This document shows positions 1 to 10,079 of a stretch of DNA of 14,082 bases, one piece after another. The notes beneath the pieces were generated by a model that ran no database searches, had not been told where the DNA came from, and worked only from the letters and a program-made list of their open reading frames with translations. Every line of letters starts with the position of its first letter. Position 1 is the first letter of the stretch. This DNA is from Azorhizobium sp943369575 (lineage in GTDB: Bacteria; Pseudomonadota; Alphaproteobacteria; Rhizobiales; Xanthobacteraceae). Position numbers and translations under genes: made by a program. The stretch is taken from NCBI GenBank assembly GCA_943369575.1, contig CALRNP020000154.1:1-14082 (forward strand). Reading direction: 5' to 3'.

Positions 1-668
1 CGCTGGGCCTGTTCGCCTATCCCAGCCTGATGGCCGCCGACATCCTGCTCTATCGCGCCACCCATGTGCCGGTGGGCGAGGACCAGAAGCAGCATCTGGA
101 GCTGACCCGCGACATCGCGCAAAAGTTCAATGTCGACTTTGCCGGCTCCATTGCCGAATACGGCCATGGCGATGGCTATTTTCCGCTCACCGAGCCGCTC
201 ATCGCCGGTCCGGCGACGCGGGTCATGAGCCTGCGTGATGGATCCAAGAAGATGTCGAAGTCGGATGCCTCCGATCTCTCGCGCATCAATCTGACCGACG
301 ATGCGGACGCCATCGCCTCCAAGGTGCGCAAGGCCAAGACCGATCCCGAGCCGCTGCCGTCCGAGGAAGAGGGCCTGAAAGCCCGGCCGGAGGCGGACAA
401 TCTGGTGGGCATCTATGCGGCGCTGTCCGACAGCACCAAGCAGGCGGTGCTGAGCCAATATGGCGGCGGCCAGTTTTCCACCTTCAAGATGGCGCTGGTG
501 GATCTGGCGGTGACCAAGCTCGGCCCTATCGGCGGTGAGATGCAGCGGCTGATGGGCGATGTGTCCGCCATCGATGCCATCCTGGCCGACGGCGCCGCCC
601 GTGCCCGGGTGATTGCCGACCAGACCATCCGCGACGTGAAGGATATCGTCGGCATGGTGCGCAGCTGA
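1..668 (+). CDS. trpS: Tryptophan--tRNA ligase, 3' part (5' end outside window)
   Basis: Cytoplasmic class I aminoacyl-tRNA synthetase that charges tRNA-Trp with tryptophan. The reading frame is already open at the window edge (first full codon at base 3) and reads through the conserved stretch YPSLMAADILLY, then VPVGEDQKQHLEL, which forms part of the tryptophan/adenylate site in bacterial TrpS. The class I signature KMSKS is at bases 249-263, inside GSKKMSKSDASD. The C-terminal helical domain follows and the protein ends in DIVGMVRS with a TGA stop. About 222 residues are present of the usual 330-350, so the Rossmann-fold half carrying the HIGH motif is missing only because the window starts inside the gene. 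A hairpin directly after the stop suggests that transcription ends here, before ubiG. Identity is secure. Confidence 0.97.
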   Translation, partial: LGLFAYPSLMAADILLYRATHVPVGEDQKQHLELTRDIAQKFNVDFAGSIAEYGHGDGYFPLTEPLIAGPATRVMSLRDGSKKMSKSDASDLSRINLTDDADAIASKVRKAKTDPEPLPSEEEGLKARPEADNLVGIYAALSDSTKQAVLSQYGGGQFSTFKMALVDLAVTKLGPIGGEMQRLMGDVSAIDAILADGAARARVIADQTIRDVKDIVGMVRS

Positions 669-674
669 TCGCCG

Positions 675-722
675 GCCCGCGCCGCTGCCTTGCTGCGGCC
701 CCGGCGCGGGCGTAGAGCTTTT
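675..722 (+). terminator. Probable intrinsic terminator after trpS
   Basis: The arms GCCCGCGCC (675-683) and GGCGCGGGC (703-711) are exactly complementary, and a further G-C pair (684/702) makes a 10-bp, almost all-GC stem. The T-run is short (TTTT at 719-722) and sits 7 bases past the stem, so termination may be partial or Rho-assisted. Its place 6 bases after the trpS stop and before the ubiG ribosome binding site fits a gene-end signal. Confidence 0.5.
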
Positions 723-744
723 ACTCCCGCAAGGAGACGCGCAG

Positions 745-1485
745 ATGCAGGCGAACGCGACCATCGACCCGGCGGAAGTCGCCCGTTTCGATGCCTTGGG
801 TGCCCAGTGGTGGGATCCCAAGGGCAAGATGGCGCCGCTCCACGCCATCAATCCGGTGCGCCTCGGCTTCGTGCGTGACGTGCTGGTGCGGCACTTCGGC
901 CATGACAGCCGCTCGCTGCGACCCCTGAAGGGTCTGCGCATCCTCGACATCGGCTGCGGCGGTGGCCTGCTCAGTGAGCCCTTGGCGCGCATGGGGGCCG
1001 AGGTGGTGGGCGTCGATCCCGCGCCCGGCAATATCGAGATCGCCCGTGCCCATGCAGCCGAGGCGGGGGTGAGCGTGGATTACCGCGCCTCCACCGCCGA
1101 GGAACTGGCGGATGCTGGCGAGCGGTTCGACGTGGTGCTGGCGCTGGAAGTGATCGAGCATGTGGCAGACGTGGGCCTGTTCGTGCGCCGTATCTCGGAG
1201 ATGGTGGATCCCGCCGGGCTGATGGTGCTCTCCACCCTCAACCGCACCCCCAAGAGCTTCGCCCTCGCCATCGTCGGGGCGGAATATGTGCTGCGCTGGC
1301 TGCCCCGCGGCACCCATCGCTGGGACAAGTTCATCACCCCGGACGAACTGGAGGCCGTGCTGGCGACCACCGGATTCACGGTTCGCGAGTTGGCCGGCAT
1401 GGTGTTTGACCCGTTTCGCGGCGAGTGGCGGATGGCGGCGGATACGGACGTGAATTATTTCACCGTCGCCTGTCCAGGCGCTTAG
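745..1485 (+). CDS. ubiG: Ubiquinone biosynthesis O-methyltransferase UbiG
   Basis: SAM-dependent methyltransferase that carries out both O-methylation steps of ubiquinone synthesis (polyprenyl-dihydroxybenzoate-type and demethylubiquinol substrates). The 246-residue length matches the family (about 240). Visible features, in order: the N-terminal family marker QWWDPKG (21-27) with PLHAINPVRLG (31-41), which separates UbiG from generic methyltransferases; SAM motif I LDIGCGGG (67-74) with an acidic residue closing strand 2 (VGVDP); motif II-like FDVVLALEVIEHV (128-140); STLNRTPKS (163-171); VGAEYVLR (177-184) with PRGTHRWDKF (187-196); and the C-terminal DVNYF. The ATG follows AAGGAG (731-736) with 8 bases between. 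It is separated from trpS by a hairpin, so it is probably transcribed on its own. Identity is very likely. Confidence 0.95.
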   Translation: MQANATIDPAEVARFDALGAQWWDPKGKMAPLHAINPVRLGFVRDVLVRHFGHDSRSLRPLKGLRILDIGCGGGLLSEPLARMGAEVVGVDPAPGNIEIARAHAAEAGVSVDYRASTAEELADAGERFDVVLALEVIEHVADVGLFVRRISEMVDPAGLMVLSTLNRTPKSFALAIVGAEYVLRWLPRGTHRWDKFITPDELEAVLATTGFTVRELAGMVFDPFRGEWRMAADTDVNYFTVACPGA

Positions 1486-1544
1486 CCGCCAACCCACCTT
1501 GGCCTTTATCGGTCACCGGCCCTGACGTGCGTTGACTTCCCCTG

Positions 1545-1572
1545 CCAATTATTTCAACCTTGAAGTAATTGG
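1545..1572. promoter_or_regulatory. 28-bp near-perfect palindrome, candidate repressor operator
   Basis: Arms of 13 bp, CCAATTATTTCAA (1545-1557) and TTGAAGTAATTGG (1560-1572), are inverted copies around a 2-bp centre, with 12 of 13 positions paired; the single exception (1552/1565) would be a G-U pair in RNA. The arms are AT-rich in a GC-rich neighbourhood. The right arm runs into the ribosome binding site GGAGGT (1571-1576) of the next gene. A -35-like TTGACT lies at 1532-1537, but I see no good -10. The size and symmetry suit a dimeric MarR- or TetR-type repressor; the regulator is not in the window and its class is inference. An RNA hairpin hiding the ribosome binding site is the alternative. 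Confidence 0.6.
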
Positions 1573-1581
1573 AGGTAGGTC

Positions 1582-2517
1582 ATGGATCGTCGGCAGTTCA
1601 CCCTTTCGCTCGCCGGGCTTCTGGCGGCACCCACCCTGGCGCGCGCGGCCGATGCCGTCTTCCTCGGCTACACCCAGGAGATGCTGGATCAGGCCTATGA
1701 TCAGCGCGAATGGGCCGCGAATGCCACCCAGGTGATCGCGCGCTACGCCTCCGACAGCGCCGCCGCGCGCAAGCAGTTTCCGCCGCAGACCGAGCGCTAT
1801 GGGCCGAGCGAGGCAGAAACCCTCGACATCTTCGCCCCCGACGGCGCCAAGGGCCTGCCGGTCATGGCGTTCATCCACGGCGGGGCTTGGCGCGGGCTCC
1901 AGAAGGACGACGCCTCTGCCCCGGCACCAACCTTCATCCAGAACGGCTGCCTCTATGTGGCGCTGAACTTCGCAAATATTCCCGCCGTGACCTTGCCCGA
2001 GATGGCGGCGCAGTGCCGGCGGGCGTTGCTGTGGCTCCACGCCAATATCGCGCGTTTCGGCGGTGATCCCGAGCGGATCTTTCTGTCCGGCCATTCGTCC
2101 GGGGGGCATTTGTGCGCGGTCCTCTTGACCACGGACTGGCGCCCGCTCGGCGGGCCGCAGAATCTGATCAAGGGCGGCGTCGTCATGAGCGGGATGTATG
2201 AACTTTATCCCGTGCTGCTCTCGGCCCGCAGTTCCTATGTGAAGCTCGCGCCGGCGGACGTGGTCGCCCTAAGCCCCATGCGGCAGCTGGCCAACCTCAC
2301 ATGTCCGGTGATGGTGGTGAGCGGCGACAAGGAGAGCCCGGAGTTTCAGCGCCAGGCCGCAGAGTTTGCCACCGTGCTTGCGGGCATGGGCAAGCTGGCC
2401 AACCGCTTCTCGCTGTTCGGCAAGAACCATTTCGAGGTGCCGGAAGTGCTGAATACGGCCGGTTCCAACGTCTCCCAGGCGGTCCTGGCCATGATGATGG
2501 CAGCCGGGCGCCGCTGA
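1582..2517 (+). CDS. Exported alpha/beta-hydrolase (esterase / arylformamidase-like)
   Basis: Serine hydrolase of the alpha/beta fold; the substrate is unknown. The N-terminus MDRRQFTLSLAGLLAAP with ARA-A near residue 22 is a signal peptide, and the RRQF pair suggests Tat export, although the S/T usually found before the arginines is D here. The oxyanion-hole motif HGGAW is at 99-103 and the nucleophile elbow GHSSG at 170-174 (Ser172). The likely acid is Asp249 in VVSGDKES and the likely base His283 in GKNHFEV, so the triad looks complete. The pattern YDQREWAANA before the hydrolase core resembles the kynurenine formamidase/carboxylesterase branch, but the export signal argues against a cytoplasmic role in tryptophan breakdown. 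GGAGGT lies 5 bases before the ATG. The gene stands alone, and the palindrome at its start points to specific repression. It ends 26 bp from the converging DUF1178 gene. Confidence 0.85.
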   Translation: MDRRQFTLSLAGLLAAPTLARAADAVFLGYTQEMLDQAYDQREWAANATQVIARYASDSAAARKQFPPQTERYGPSEAETLDIFAPDGAKGLPVMAFIHGGAWRGLQKDDASAPAPTFIQNGCLYVALNFANIPAVTLPEMAAQCRRALLWLHANIARFGGDPERIFLSGHSSGGHLCAVLLTTDWRPLGGPQNLIKGGVVMSGMYELYPVLLSARSSYVKLAPADVVALSPMRQLANLTCPVMVVSGDKESPEFQRQAAEFATVLAGMGKLANRFSLFGKNHFEVPEVLNTAGSNVSQAVLAMMMAAGRR

Positions 2518-2543
2518 CCGGCGAACCTGAGTTGCGGCGAGCG

Positions 2544-3005
2544 TCAGTTGCGCTCGTCGGGAAGGATCGGCAGGGGGAACACCTCCACCTCGTCTTCACG
2601 GAGCGACTTGATCTCGTCCGGAGTGGCCTCGCCATAGATGGAGCGGTGCTCCAGATCGCCGGCGTGCATCTGCCGGGCGAGGTCTGCAAACTCGGGGCCC
2701 ACATAGTCCGCGGTCTTGGTGACGTGCTCGCGCAACTCCCGCAGCATGCGGCGGAAGGTCTGCTCCTCCTCACCCATGAGCGCCACCGAGGTGGGCGCGG
2801 CTTCCTCGGACGCGGCGGCCGGAGCGGAGCGGTCCCGGTCGGTGCGCGAGACCGCGGGCGCCATGATGGCCTTTTCCACCTCGAGCGCCCCACAGGTCGG
2901 GCAGGCCACGAGGCCACGCGCCTTCTGCGCCTCGAAGCTCTCCGATGAGGGGAACCAGCTGTCGAAGGTGTGATTATGGGCGCACTTCAGCGCATAACGG
3001 ATCAC
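2544..3005 (-). CDS. DUF1178 family protein, putative zinc ribbon
   Basis: A small conserved alphaproteobacterial/betaproteobacterial family with no established function. From the start used here it has 153 residues and opens with the family's typical MIRYALKC. Metal-binding candidates are C8 and H12 (CAHNH) together with C35 and C38 (CPTCG), separated by the conserved SWFPSSESFEAQKARGL segment; KAIMAPAV follows. The middle is Ala/Glu-rich and probably flexible, and the C-terminal part ends FPLPILPDERN. I chose the GTG at 3005 rather than an in-frame TTG at 3017 because GGAG sits 5 bases before the GTG, nothing suitable precedes the TTG, and the GTG restores the family N-terminus. It is probably at the end of the comF-grxC transcript. 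In many relatives a Nit2-type amidase gene lies between grxC and this gene; here it does not. Confidence 0.9.
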   Translation of the reverse strand: MIRYALKCAHNHTFDSWFPSSESFEAQKARGLVACPTCGALEVEKAIMAPAVSRTDRDRSAPAAASEEAAPTSVALMGEEEQTFRRMLRELREHVTKTADYVGPEFADLARQMHAGDLEHRSIYGEATPDEIKSLREDEVEVFPLPILPDERN

Positions 3006-3115
3006 GACGGGCTCCAACCAGATGACACAGCCGACGCCTTGGAACGCATTCCGCCGCCAGTGGAGAAGGCGGCAGGACCGGCGGCCTCAAGGCACGACCC
3101 TTGCGGGGACAGATG

Positions 3116-3373
3116 TCAGGCGGCGATCAATTCGTCGAGACGGCCGGCATCTTCCAGCGCGTAAAGATCGTCGCAGCCACCAACGTGATGATCGCCGATG
3201 AAGATTTGCGGCACACTGGTCCGCCCGTCGGCGCGCTTGGACATTTCCTGCTGTCCGGCAGGGTCAGTGGTCACGTCGATTTCGGTAAATGTCCATCCCT
3301 TTCGCCGCAGCAGCTCTTTGGCCGCGTGGCAATAGGGGCACCAGCTCTTGGTGTAGATGACGATGGATTTCAT
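3116..3373 (-). CDS. grxC: Glutaredoxin 3
   Basis: Small cytoplasmic glutathione-dependent thiol-disulfide oxidoreductase. At 85 residues it has the standard length of class I dithiol glutaredoxins. The active site is CPYC at 12-15, preceded by IYTKSW. The conserved TSVPQIFIG (52-60) carries the cis-proline that contacts glutathione, and GGCDDL (65-70) forms the rest of the glutathione pocket and contains an additional cysteine common in this family. A GAGGA box lies a few bases before the ATG. The gene follows comF by 57 bp on the same strand. That gap holds a 7-bp inverted repeat (GCGACGC at 3387-3393, GCGTCGC at 3412-3418) of unknown role. Identity is secure. Confidence 0.96.
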   Translation of the reverse strand: MKSIVIYTKSWCPYCHAAKELLRRKGWTFTEIDVTTDPAGQQEMSKRADGRTSVPQIFIGDHHVGGCDDLYALEDAGRLDELIAA

Positions 3374-3430
3374 GCGGGTCCTCGTCGCGACGCATTTTTG
3401 ACGTCACGAAAGCGTCGCATGATAGGCAGG

Positions 3431-4210
3431 TCAGGCCGGATCCACAACCCGCGCAAAGGTCAGTACATCAACGCTTGTCGCCCCCGCCCGGCGCAGAACG
3501 CGTGCACAGGCTTCCAGGGTCGCGCCGGTGGTGAGCACGTCGTCCACCAGGATGATCCGCCGGCCGGCGATCTCACAGCTCTTGCGTTCAGGCACCGCGA
3601 AGGCTCCCGCCACATTGGCGCGCCGCTCTGCCCGGCTCAGCGAGACCTGGGAGGCGGTGGCGCGGATGCGGACCAGAGCGTCGGTCTGAACCGCCACCCC
3701 GCTGGCGCGGGAGATGGCGCGGGCCAGCATAGCGGCCTGATTGAAGCGCCGGCGCCACAGCCGGAAGCGATGCAGGGGTACCGGGACCAGCAGGTCCGCC
3801 TGCGCCAGAAGCTCGCCGCCCGCGCGCACCATCATGCGGGCCATGGGCACCGCCAGATCCAGCCGATCGCCATATTTCAGCCCGTGCACCAGATCCTGGG
3901 AGACCTCGCCGAACACGGCGGCGGCGCGCGCCCGGTCATAGGCCGGCGGCTCCATCACCGCCGCCGGCGAGAGGCGGCCTTCGCCGGCTTCGAACGGGAA
4001 CGGCGTGCCAAGGCGCTCACAGAACGGGCGCTCCACGAGCACCAGACGGCTCCAGCATGCCCCGCAGAGGCTGCCGGAGGTGGACACGATGGTGCGGCAG
4101 GCGATGCAGGTGGGCGGCAAGGCCAGATCCAGCACCAGACGGGCGGTCGTCCGTGCCAAGCGTCCGGCGCCATGCGTTACGCCGCTCAGCCGTTCCAGCG
4201 CAGCCCCCAT
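3431..4210 (-). CDS. comF: ComF family amidophosphoribosyltransferase-like protein
   Basis: ComF proteins belong to the phosphoribosyltransferase fold. They are needed for DNA uptake in competent bacteria, but they are also widespread in species not known to be competent, where the role is unclear. At 259 residues the length is typical. A four-cysteine zinc cluster, CIAC (35-38) and CGAC (49-52), opens the protein. The middle has the family marker VPVPLHRFRLWRRRFNQA (142-159), and the PRPP-binding loop VDDVLTTGAT is at 222-231. I use the ATG at 4210 because GGGAGG lies 5 bases upstream. An in-frame ATG at 4246 would add 12 residues but has no ribosome binding site. The gene follows copA by 76 bp on the same strand, so copper-driven readthrough into comF is possible. 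Confidence 0.92.
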   Translation of the reverse strand: MGAALERLSGVTHGAGRLARTTARLVLDLALPPTCIACRTIVSTSGSLCGACWSRLVLVERPFCERLGTPFPFEAGEGRLSPAAVMEPPAYDRARAAAVFGEVSQDLVHGLKYGDRLDLAVPMARMMVRAGGELLAQADLLVPVPLHRFRLWRRRFNQAAMLARAISRASGVAVQTDALVRIRATASQVSLSRAERRANVAGAFAVPERKSCEIAGRRIILVDDVLTTGATLEACARVLRRAGATSVDVLTFARVVDPA

Positions 4211-4249
4211 ATGGCCCTCCCGTCCGGCCCGCCCTCGCTGAAGCATGGA

Positions 4250-4273
4250 GCCGGACGCGCGGGGCGTCCAGGC
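4250..4273 (-). other. GC-rich hairpin between copA and comF
   Basis: On the minus strand GGACGC and GCGTCC pair perfectly around a 5-base loop, and GCC/GGC extend the stem to 9 bp past one bulged base. There is no U-run after it, so it is not a standard intrinsic terminator. It may weaken readthrough from copA into comF or protect the 3' end of copA mRNA. Confidence 0.3.
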
Positions 4274-4286
4274 CCGGTCGCGCCGG

Positions 4287-6947
<2,661 letters not shown>

Positions 6948-7005
6948 GATGCCTCCAGAAGAGGGGAGGAGCGATGCGGTGTCTTTGCGCTGCATCACAT
7001 CTCTG

Positions 7006-7022
7006 ACACCCCTGGGGGGTAT
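7006..7022. promoter_or_regulatory. CsoR-type operator, site 1 (copA side)
   Basis: The 17-bp imperfect palindrome ACACCCCTGGGGGGTAT matches site 2 at 15 of 17 positions. On the opposite strand it reads ATACCCCCC followed by AGGGGTGT, the C-run/G-run form known for CsoR operators. It starts 32 bp before site 2, about three helical turns, so both face the same side. It lies within the predicted copA leader. Confidence 0.7.
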
Positions 7023-7028
7023 CTCCGC

Positions 7029-7057
7029 TTGTCTTTTATACCCTTGGGGGGTATATA
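7029..7057 (+). promoter_or_regulatory. Predicted csoR promoter
   Basis: A -35-like TTGTCT (7029-7034) and a -10-like TATATA (7052-7057) are 17 bp apart, with operator site 2 in the spacer. Transcription would start about 7 bases after the -10, at or next to the csoR ATG at 7065. No ribosome binding site precedes that ATG, so a leaderless mRNA is likely. Confidence 0.55.
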
Positions 7058-7062
7058 AGCAA
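7035..7062 (-). promoter_or_regulatory. Predicted copA promoter, overlapping the csoR promoter
   Basis: Read on the minus strand, TTGCTT (7062-7057) and TATAAA (7040-7035) are 16 bp apart. The -10 is 5/6 to consensus; the -35 is weak. Operator site 2 overlaps this element. The resulting leader of about 80 bases would contain site 1 and the GGAGG of copA. Confidence 0.5.
7038..7054. promoter_or_regulatory. CsoR-type operator, site 2 (between promoter hexamers)
   Basis: ATACCCTTGGGGGGTAT is the more symmetric of the two copies. It lies inside the spacer of the predicted csoR promoter and covers the equivalent space of the predicted copA promoter on the other strand. A repressor bound here would block both, and copper-loaded CsoR releasing it would switch on both. 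CsoR control is inferred from the adjacent gene and the operator form. Confidence 0.75.
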
Positions 7063-7064
7063 GC

Positions 7065-7340
7065 ATGAAAGAGCCGGCCCGATCCTCCGTCCTGAAACGC
7101 CTCAACCGTATCGAGGGCCAAGTGCGCGGCATTGCCCGCATGGTGGAGGAGGATCGCTATTGCATCGACATCGTCACCCAGATCGCCGCCGTCCGCGCCG
7201 CCTTGCGCAAGGCCGAGGAGGAGGTGCTGCGGGACCATGTGGGCCATTGCGTCGCCCACGCCATCCGCTCCGGCGACCCGGACGAGCAGGCGAAGAAGAT
7301 CGACGAATTGATGGACGTGTTGGCGCGCAGCGAGCGGTAG
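7065..7340 (+). CDS. csoR: Copper-sensing repressor, CsoR family
   Basis: All-helical CsoR/RcnR-family repressor that releases DNA when it binds Cu(I). At 91 residues it has the normal family length. The family opening VLKRLNRIEGQVRGI is at 9-23. The copper fingerprint is present as Cys33 (in YCIDIV), His58 and Cys62 (HVGHC); the 25- and 4-residue spacings equal those of the Cu(I) ligands of Mycobacterium tuberculosis CsoR, which supports copper rather than nickel/cobalt (RcnR) or formaldehyde (FrmR) sensing. It is divergent from a Cu(I) ATPase and has two matching operators between them, which fits an autoregulated copper switch. The ATG at 7065 has no recognisable Shine-Dalgarno sequence and lies just where transcription should begin. 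After the stop, 84 bp without clear signals separate it from the converging hemW. Confidence 0.93.
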   Translation: MKEPARSSVLKRLNRIEGQVRGIARMVEEDRYCIDIVTQIAAVRAALRKAEEEVLRDHVGHCVAHAIRSGDPDEQAKKIDELMDVLARSER

Positions 7341-7424
7341 GGATGCGCGCCGCCGATAGGGCCTCGGGCTGCTAGGCTGCCGGCGCCTTCACGCTTCCCG
7401 CCGAAATGGTGCTGAAAGAAGTGG

Positions 7425-8654
7425 TCAAGCCGCCAGATGGGCGATGATCGCGTTCAATACCGGAAATCCCGGCGGCAATACCCGCAGCCGCGTGCCGTCG
7501 AGCCGCAGCAGCCCCTCACTGGCGAGATCGGCGATGCGGTCCGGCTTGACGCGCTGTCCGCCCAGCCGGGCATGGCGGTCCAGATCCACCCCTTCCACCA
7601 GCCGCAGGCCCATCAGCAGCATCTCGTCCGCCTGCTCGGGGCGGGTCAGGATATCCTGAGAGACGATGCCGTGGCCGTTCGCCTCCACCTTGGCGAGCCA
7701 CGCTTCCGGGTTGCGCTCGGTGAAGGTGGCGTGGCGGTTCTCGCCCACGCTCAGGCGGCCATGGGCACCGGGGCCGACGCCGGCATAGGTGCCATAGCGC
7801 CAATAGACCAGATTGTGCCGGGCCTGGGCGCCGGGGCGGGCGTGGTTGGAAATCTCATAGGCCGGCAGGCCGCAGGCTTGCGTGATCTCCTGCGTCACGT
7901 CCCACAAAGCGCGGGAGTGGTCGTCGTCGGGAATGATCAGCTTGCCGGCGGAATAGAGCTTCTCGAACGCCGTGCCCGGCTCGATGGTGAGTTGGTAGAG
8001 CGAGAGGTGCTCGCATTCCTGGTCGATGGCGCGGGAGAGTTCGCGCGCCCAGTCCTGCGGATTCTGCCGGGGCCGGGCATAGATCAGGTCGAAGGACACC
8101 CGCTCGAAGGCGCTCCGCGCAATGGCGACCGCGGCCAGCGCCTCGTCTACCGTATGCATGCGGCCCAGCGCCTTCAACTCGGCGTCGTCGAGGGCCTGGA
8201 CGCCCAATGAGACCCGATTGACCCCCGCCGCCCGATAGCCGCGAAAGCGTTCGGCCTCGACACTGGTGGGATTGGCTTCCAGGGTGATCTCGGCATCCGC
8301 CGCCAGCGGCCAAGCGTCGTTCACCGCCTCCAGGATGGCGGCGACGGTGCTGGGCGCCATCAGCGAAGGCGTGCCGCCGCCGAAGAACACCGTGCCCGCC
8401 GTGCGCGGCCCGGACAGATCGCGCATGTGGGCGATCTCATGGCGGAAGGCGGCGATGAAGCGCGCCTGATCGGGCGGCGACTGGCGCACATGGCTGTTGA
8501 AGTCGCAATAGGGGCATTTGGCCAGGCAGAACGGCCAATGCACATAGACGCCGAACCCGCCGGCGGCGGCATCCGCCGCCAGAGGATCCGCGCGCACTCC
8601 TGCCTCTGCCGGGGCGTCCGGCATCAGGACAGGCGCGGGCGCAAGGTTCCGCAT
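7425..8654 (-). CDS. hemW: Radical SAM haem chaperone HemW
   Basis: Coproporphyrinogen-III-oxidase-like radical SAM protein. HemW is understood to carry and insert haem and does not itself oxidise coproporphyrinogen, although databases often label it HemN-like. The [4Fe-4S] motif is C43, C47, C50 in WPFCLAKCPYCDF; GGGTPS (92-97) helps bind SAM. HNLVYW (280-285) is the HNxxYW haem-binding motif that marks HemW and is absent from true HemN. At 409 residues it is slightly long because about 33 residues precede the core. The ATG at 8654 shares its A with the TGA of rdgB (TGATG) and has GGAAGG just upstream. A GTG at 8669 is in frame, but the GGAAGG box lies downstream of it. It is the last gene of rph-rdgB-hemW, with translation probably coupled. 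Confidence 0.93.
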   Translation of the reverse strand: MRNLAPAPVLMPDAPAEAGVRADPLAADAAAGGFGVYVHWPFCLAKCPYCDFNSHVRQSPPDQARFIAAFRHEIAHMRDLSGPRTAGTVFFGGGTPSLMAPSTVAAILEAVNDAWPLAADAEITLEANPTSVEAERFRGYRAAGVNRVSLGVQALDDAELKALGRMHTVDEALAAVAIARSAFERVSFDLIYARPRQNPQDWARELSRAIDQECEHLSLYQLTIEPGTAFEKLYSAGKLIIPDDDHSRALWDVTQEITQACGLPAYEISNHARPGAQARHNLVYWRYGTYAGVGPGAHGRLSVGENRHATFTERNPEAWLAKVEANGHGIVSQDILTRPEQADEMLLMGLRLVEGVDLDRHARLGGQRVKPDRIADLASEGLLRLDGTRLRVLPPGFPVLNAIIAHLAA

Positions 8655-9282
8655 CAGCCTTCCAGGCACGCCTGCGACAGCAGCCGGAATGCGCGGGCGC
8701 GGTGCGAGAGGCCGAGACCGATGGGCGGCATGGAGTGCTTCACCGCGGACGACATCTCGCCGAAGGTCTGCTCGTAGCCGTCGGGAAGGAAGCAGGCGTC
8801 ATAGCCGAAGCCCTGGGTGCCGCGGGGCGGGGAGACCACTTGGCCCTCCACCACGCCCTCGAACTCCTCCAGATGTCCGTCCGGCCAAGCCAGGCAGAGC
8901 GCCGAGACGAACCGGGCGGTGCGCTGGGCCGGAGTGGTGGCACCGCGGGCGGTCAATTGCGCGTCCACTTCGGCCATGGCCATGACGAAGTCTTTCTGCG
9001 GGCCACCCCAGCGGGCGCTGAAGATGCCCGGCGCGCCGTCGAGCGCATCCACCACCAGGCCGCTGTCGTCCGCGAAGGCCGGGAGGCCGGCGGCTTGGGC
9101 AGCCGCCTCCGCCTTGATGCGGGCATTGGCGCGGAAGGTGGTGCCGGTTTCCTCCGGCTCCGGCAGGTTCAAGGCGCCGGCGGAGACCGCCTCGATCCCA
9201 TAGGGGGCGAGCAGTTCCTGCATTTCCTTGAGCTTGCCGGGATTGTGGGTGGCGATGACCAGCCGCCCGGTCAGTTTGCGGC

Positions 9283-9286
<4 letters not shown>
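8654..9286 (-). CDS. rdgB: dITP/XTP pyrophosphatase (Ham1 family)
   Basis: Cytoplasmic nucleotide-pool cleaner that hydrolyses dITP, ITP and XTP to monophosphates, so deaminated purines stay out of DNA and RNA. The 210 residues fit the family. Visible motifs are the substrate-binding ATHNPGK (12-18), the conserved E/T-rich FRANARIKA (51-59), the catalytic ADDSGLVVDAL (72-82), GTQGFGYDACFLPDG (156-170) with FGEM after it, and SHRARAF (194-200) near the end. The ATG overlaps the rph stop as ATGA (9286-9283), which fixes the start; the longer open frame upstream of it is rph sequence read in another frame. The gene pair rph-rdgB is widespread in bacteria. Identity is secure. Confidence 0.95.
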
Positions 9287-9999
<713 letters not shown>

Positions 10000-10079
10000 G
10001 ATCAATCCATCTGAGTCGTTAGAGATAAGGCGGCTGGGTGAATAAGGCACACAACAATCATTTGCACATAAGACAATGC

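Noticed and set aside
721..1497. Minus-strand open frame opposite ubiG
   Set aside because: It almost exactly mirrors ubiG, with His/Gln/Gly-rich low-complexity translation.
3387..3418. 7-bp inverted repeat in the comF-grxC gap as a terminator or operator
   Set aside because: The loop is 18 bases, there is no T-run, and the arms are plain GC repeats; I noted it only under grxC.
6948..7259. N-terminal extension of CopA up to 7259
   Set aside because: It would cross the operator region and overlap csoR on the other strand; the ATG at 6947 has an ideal GGAGG and the protein from there is complete.
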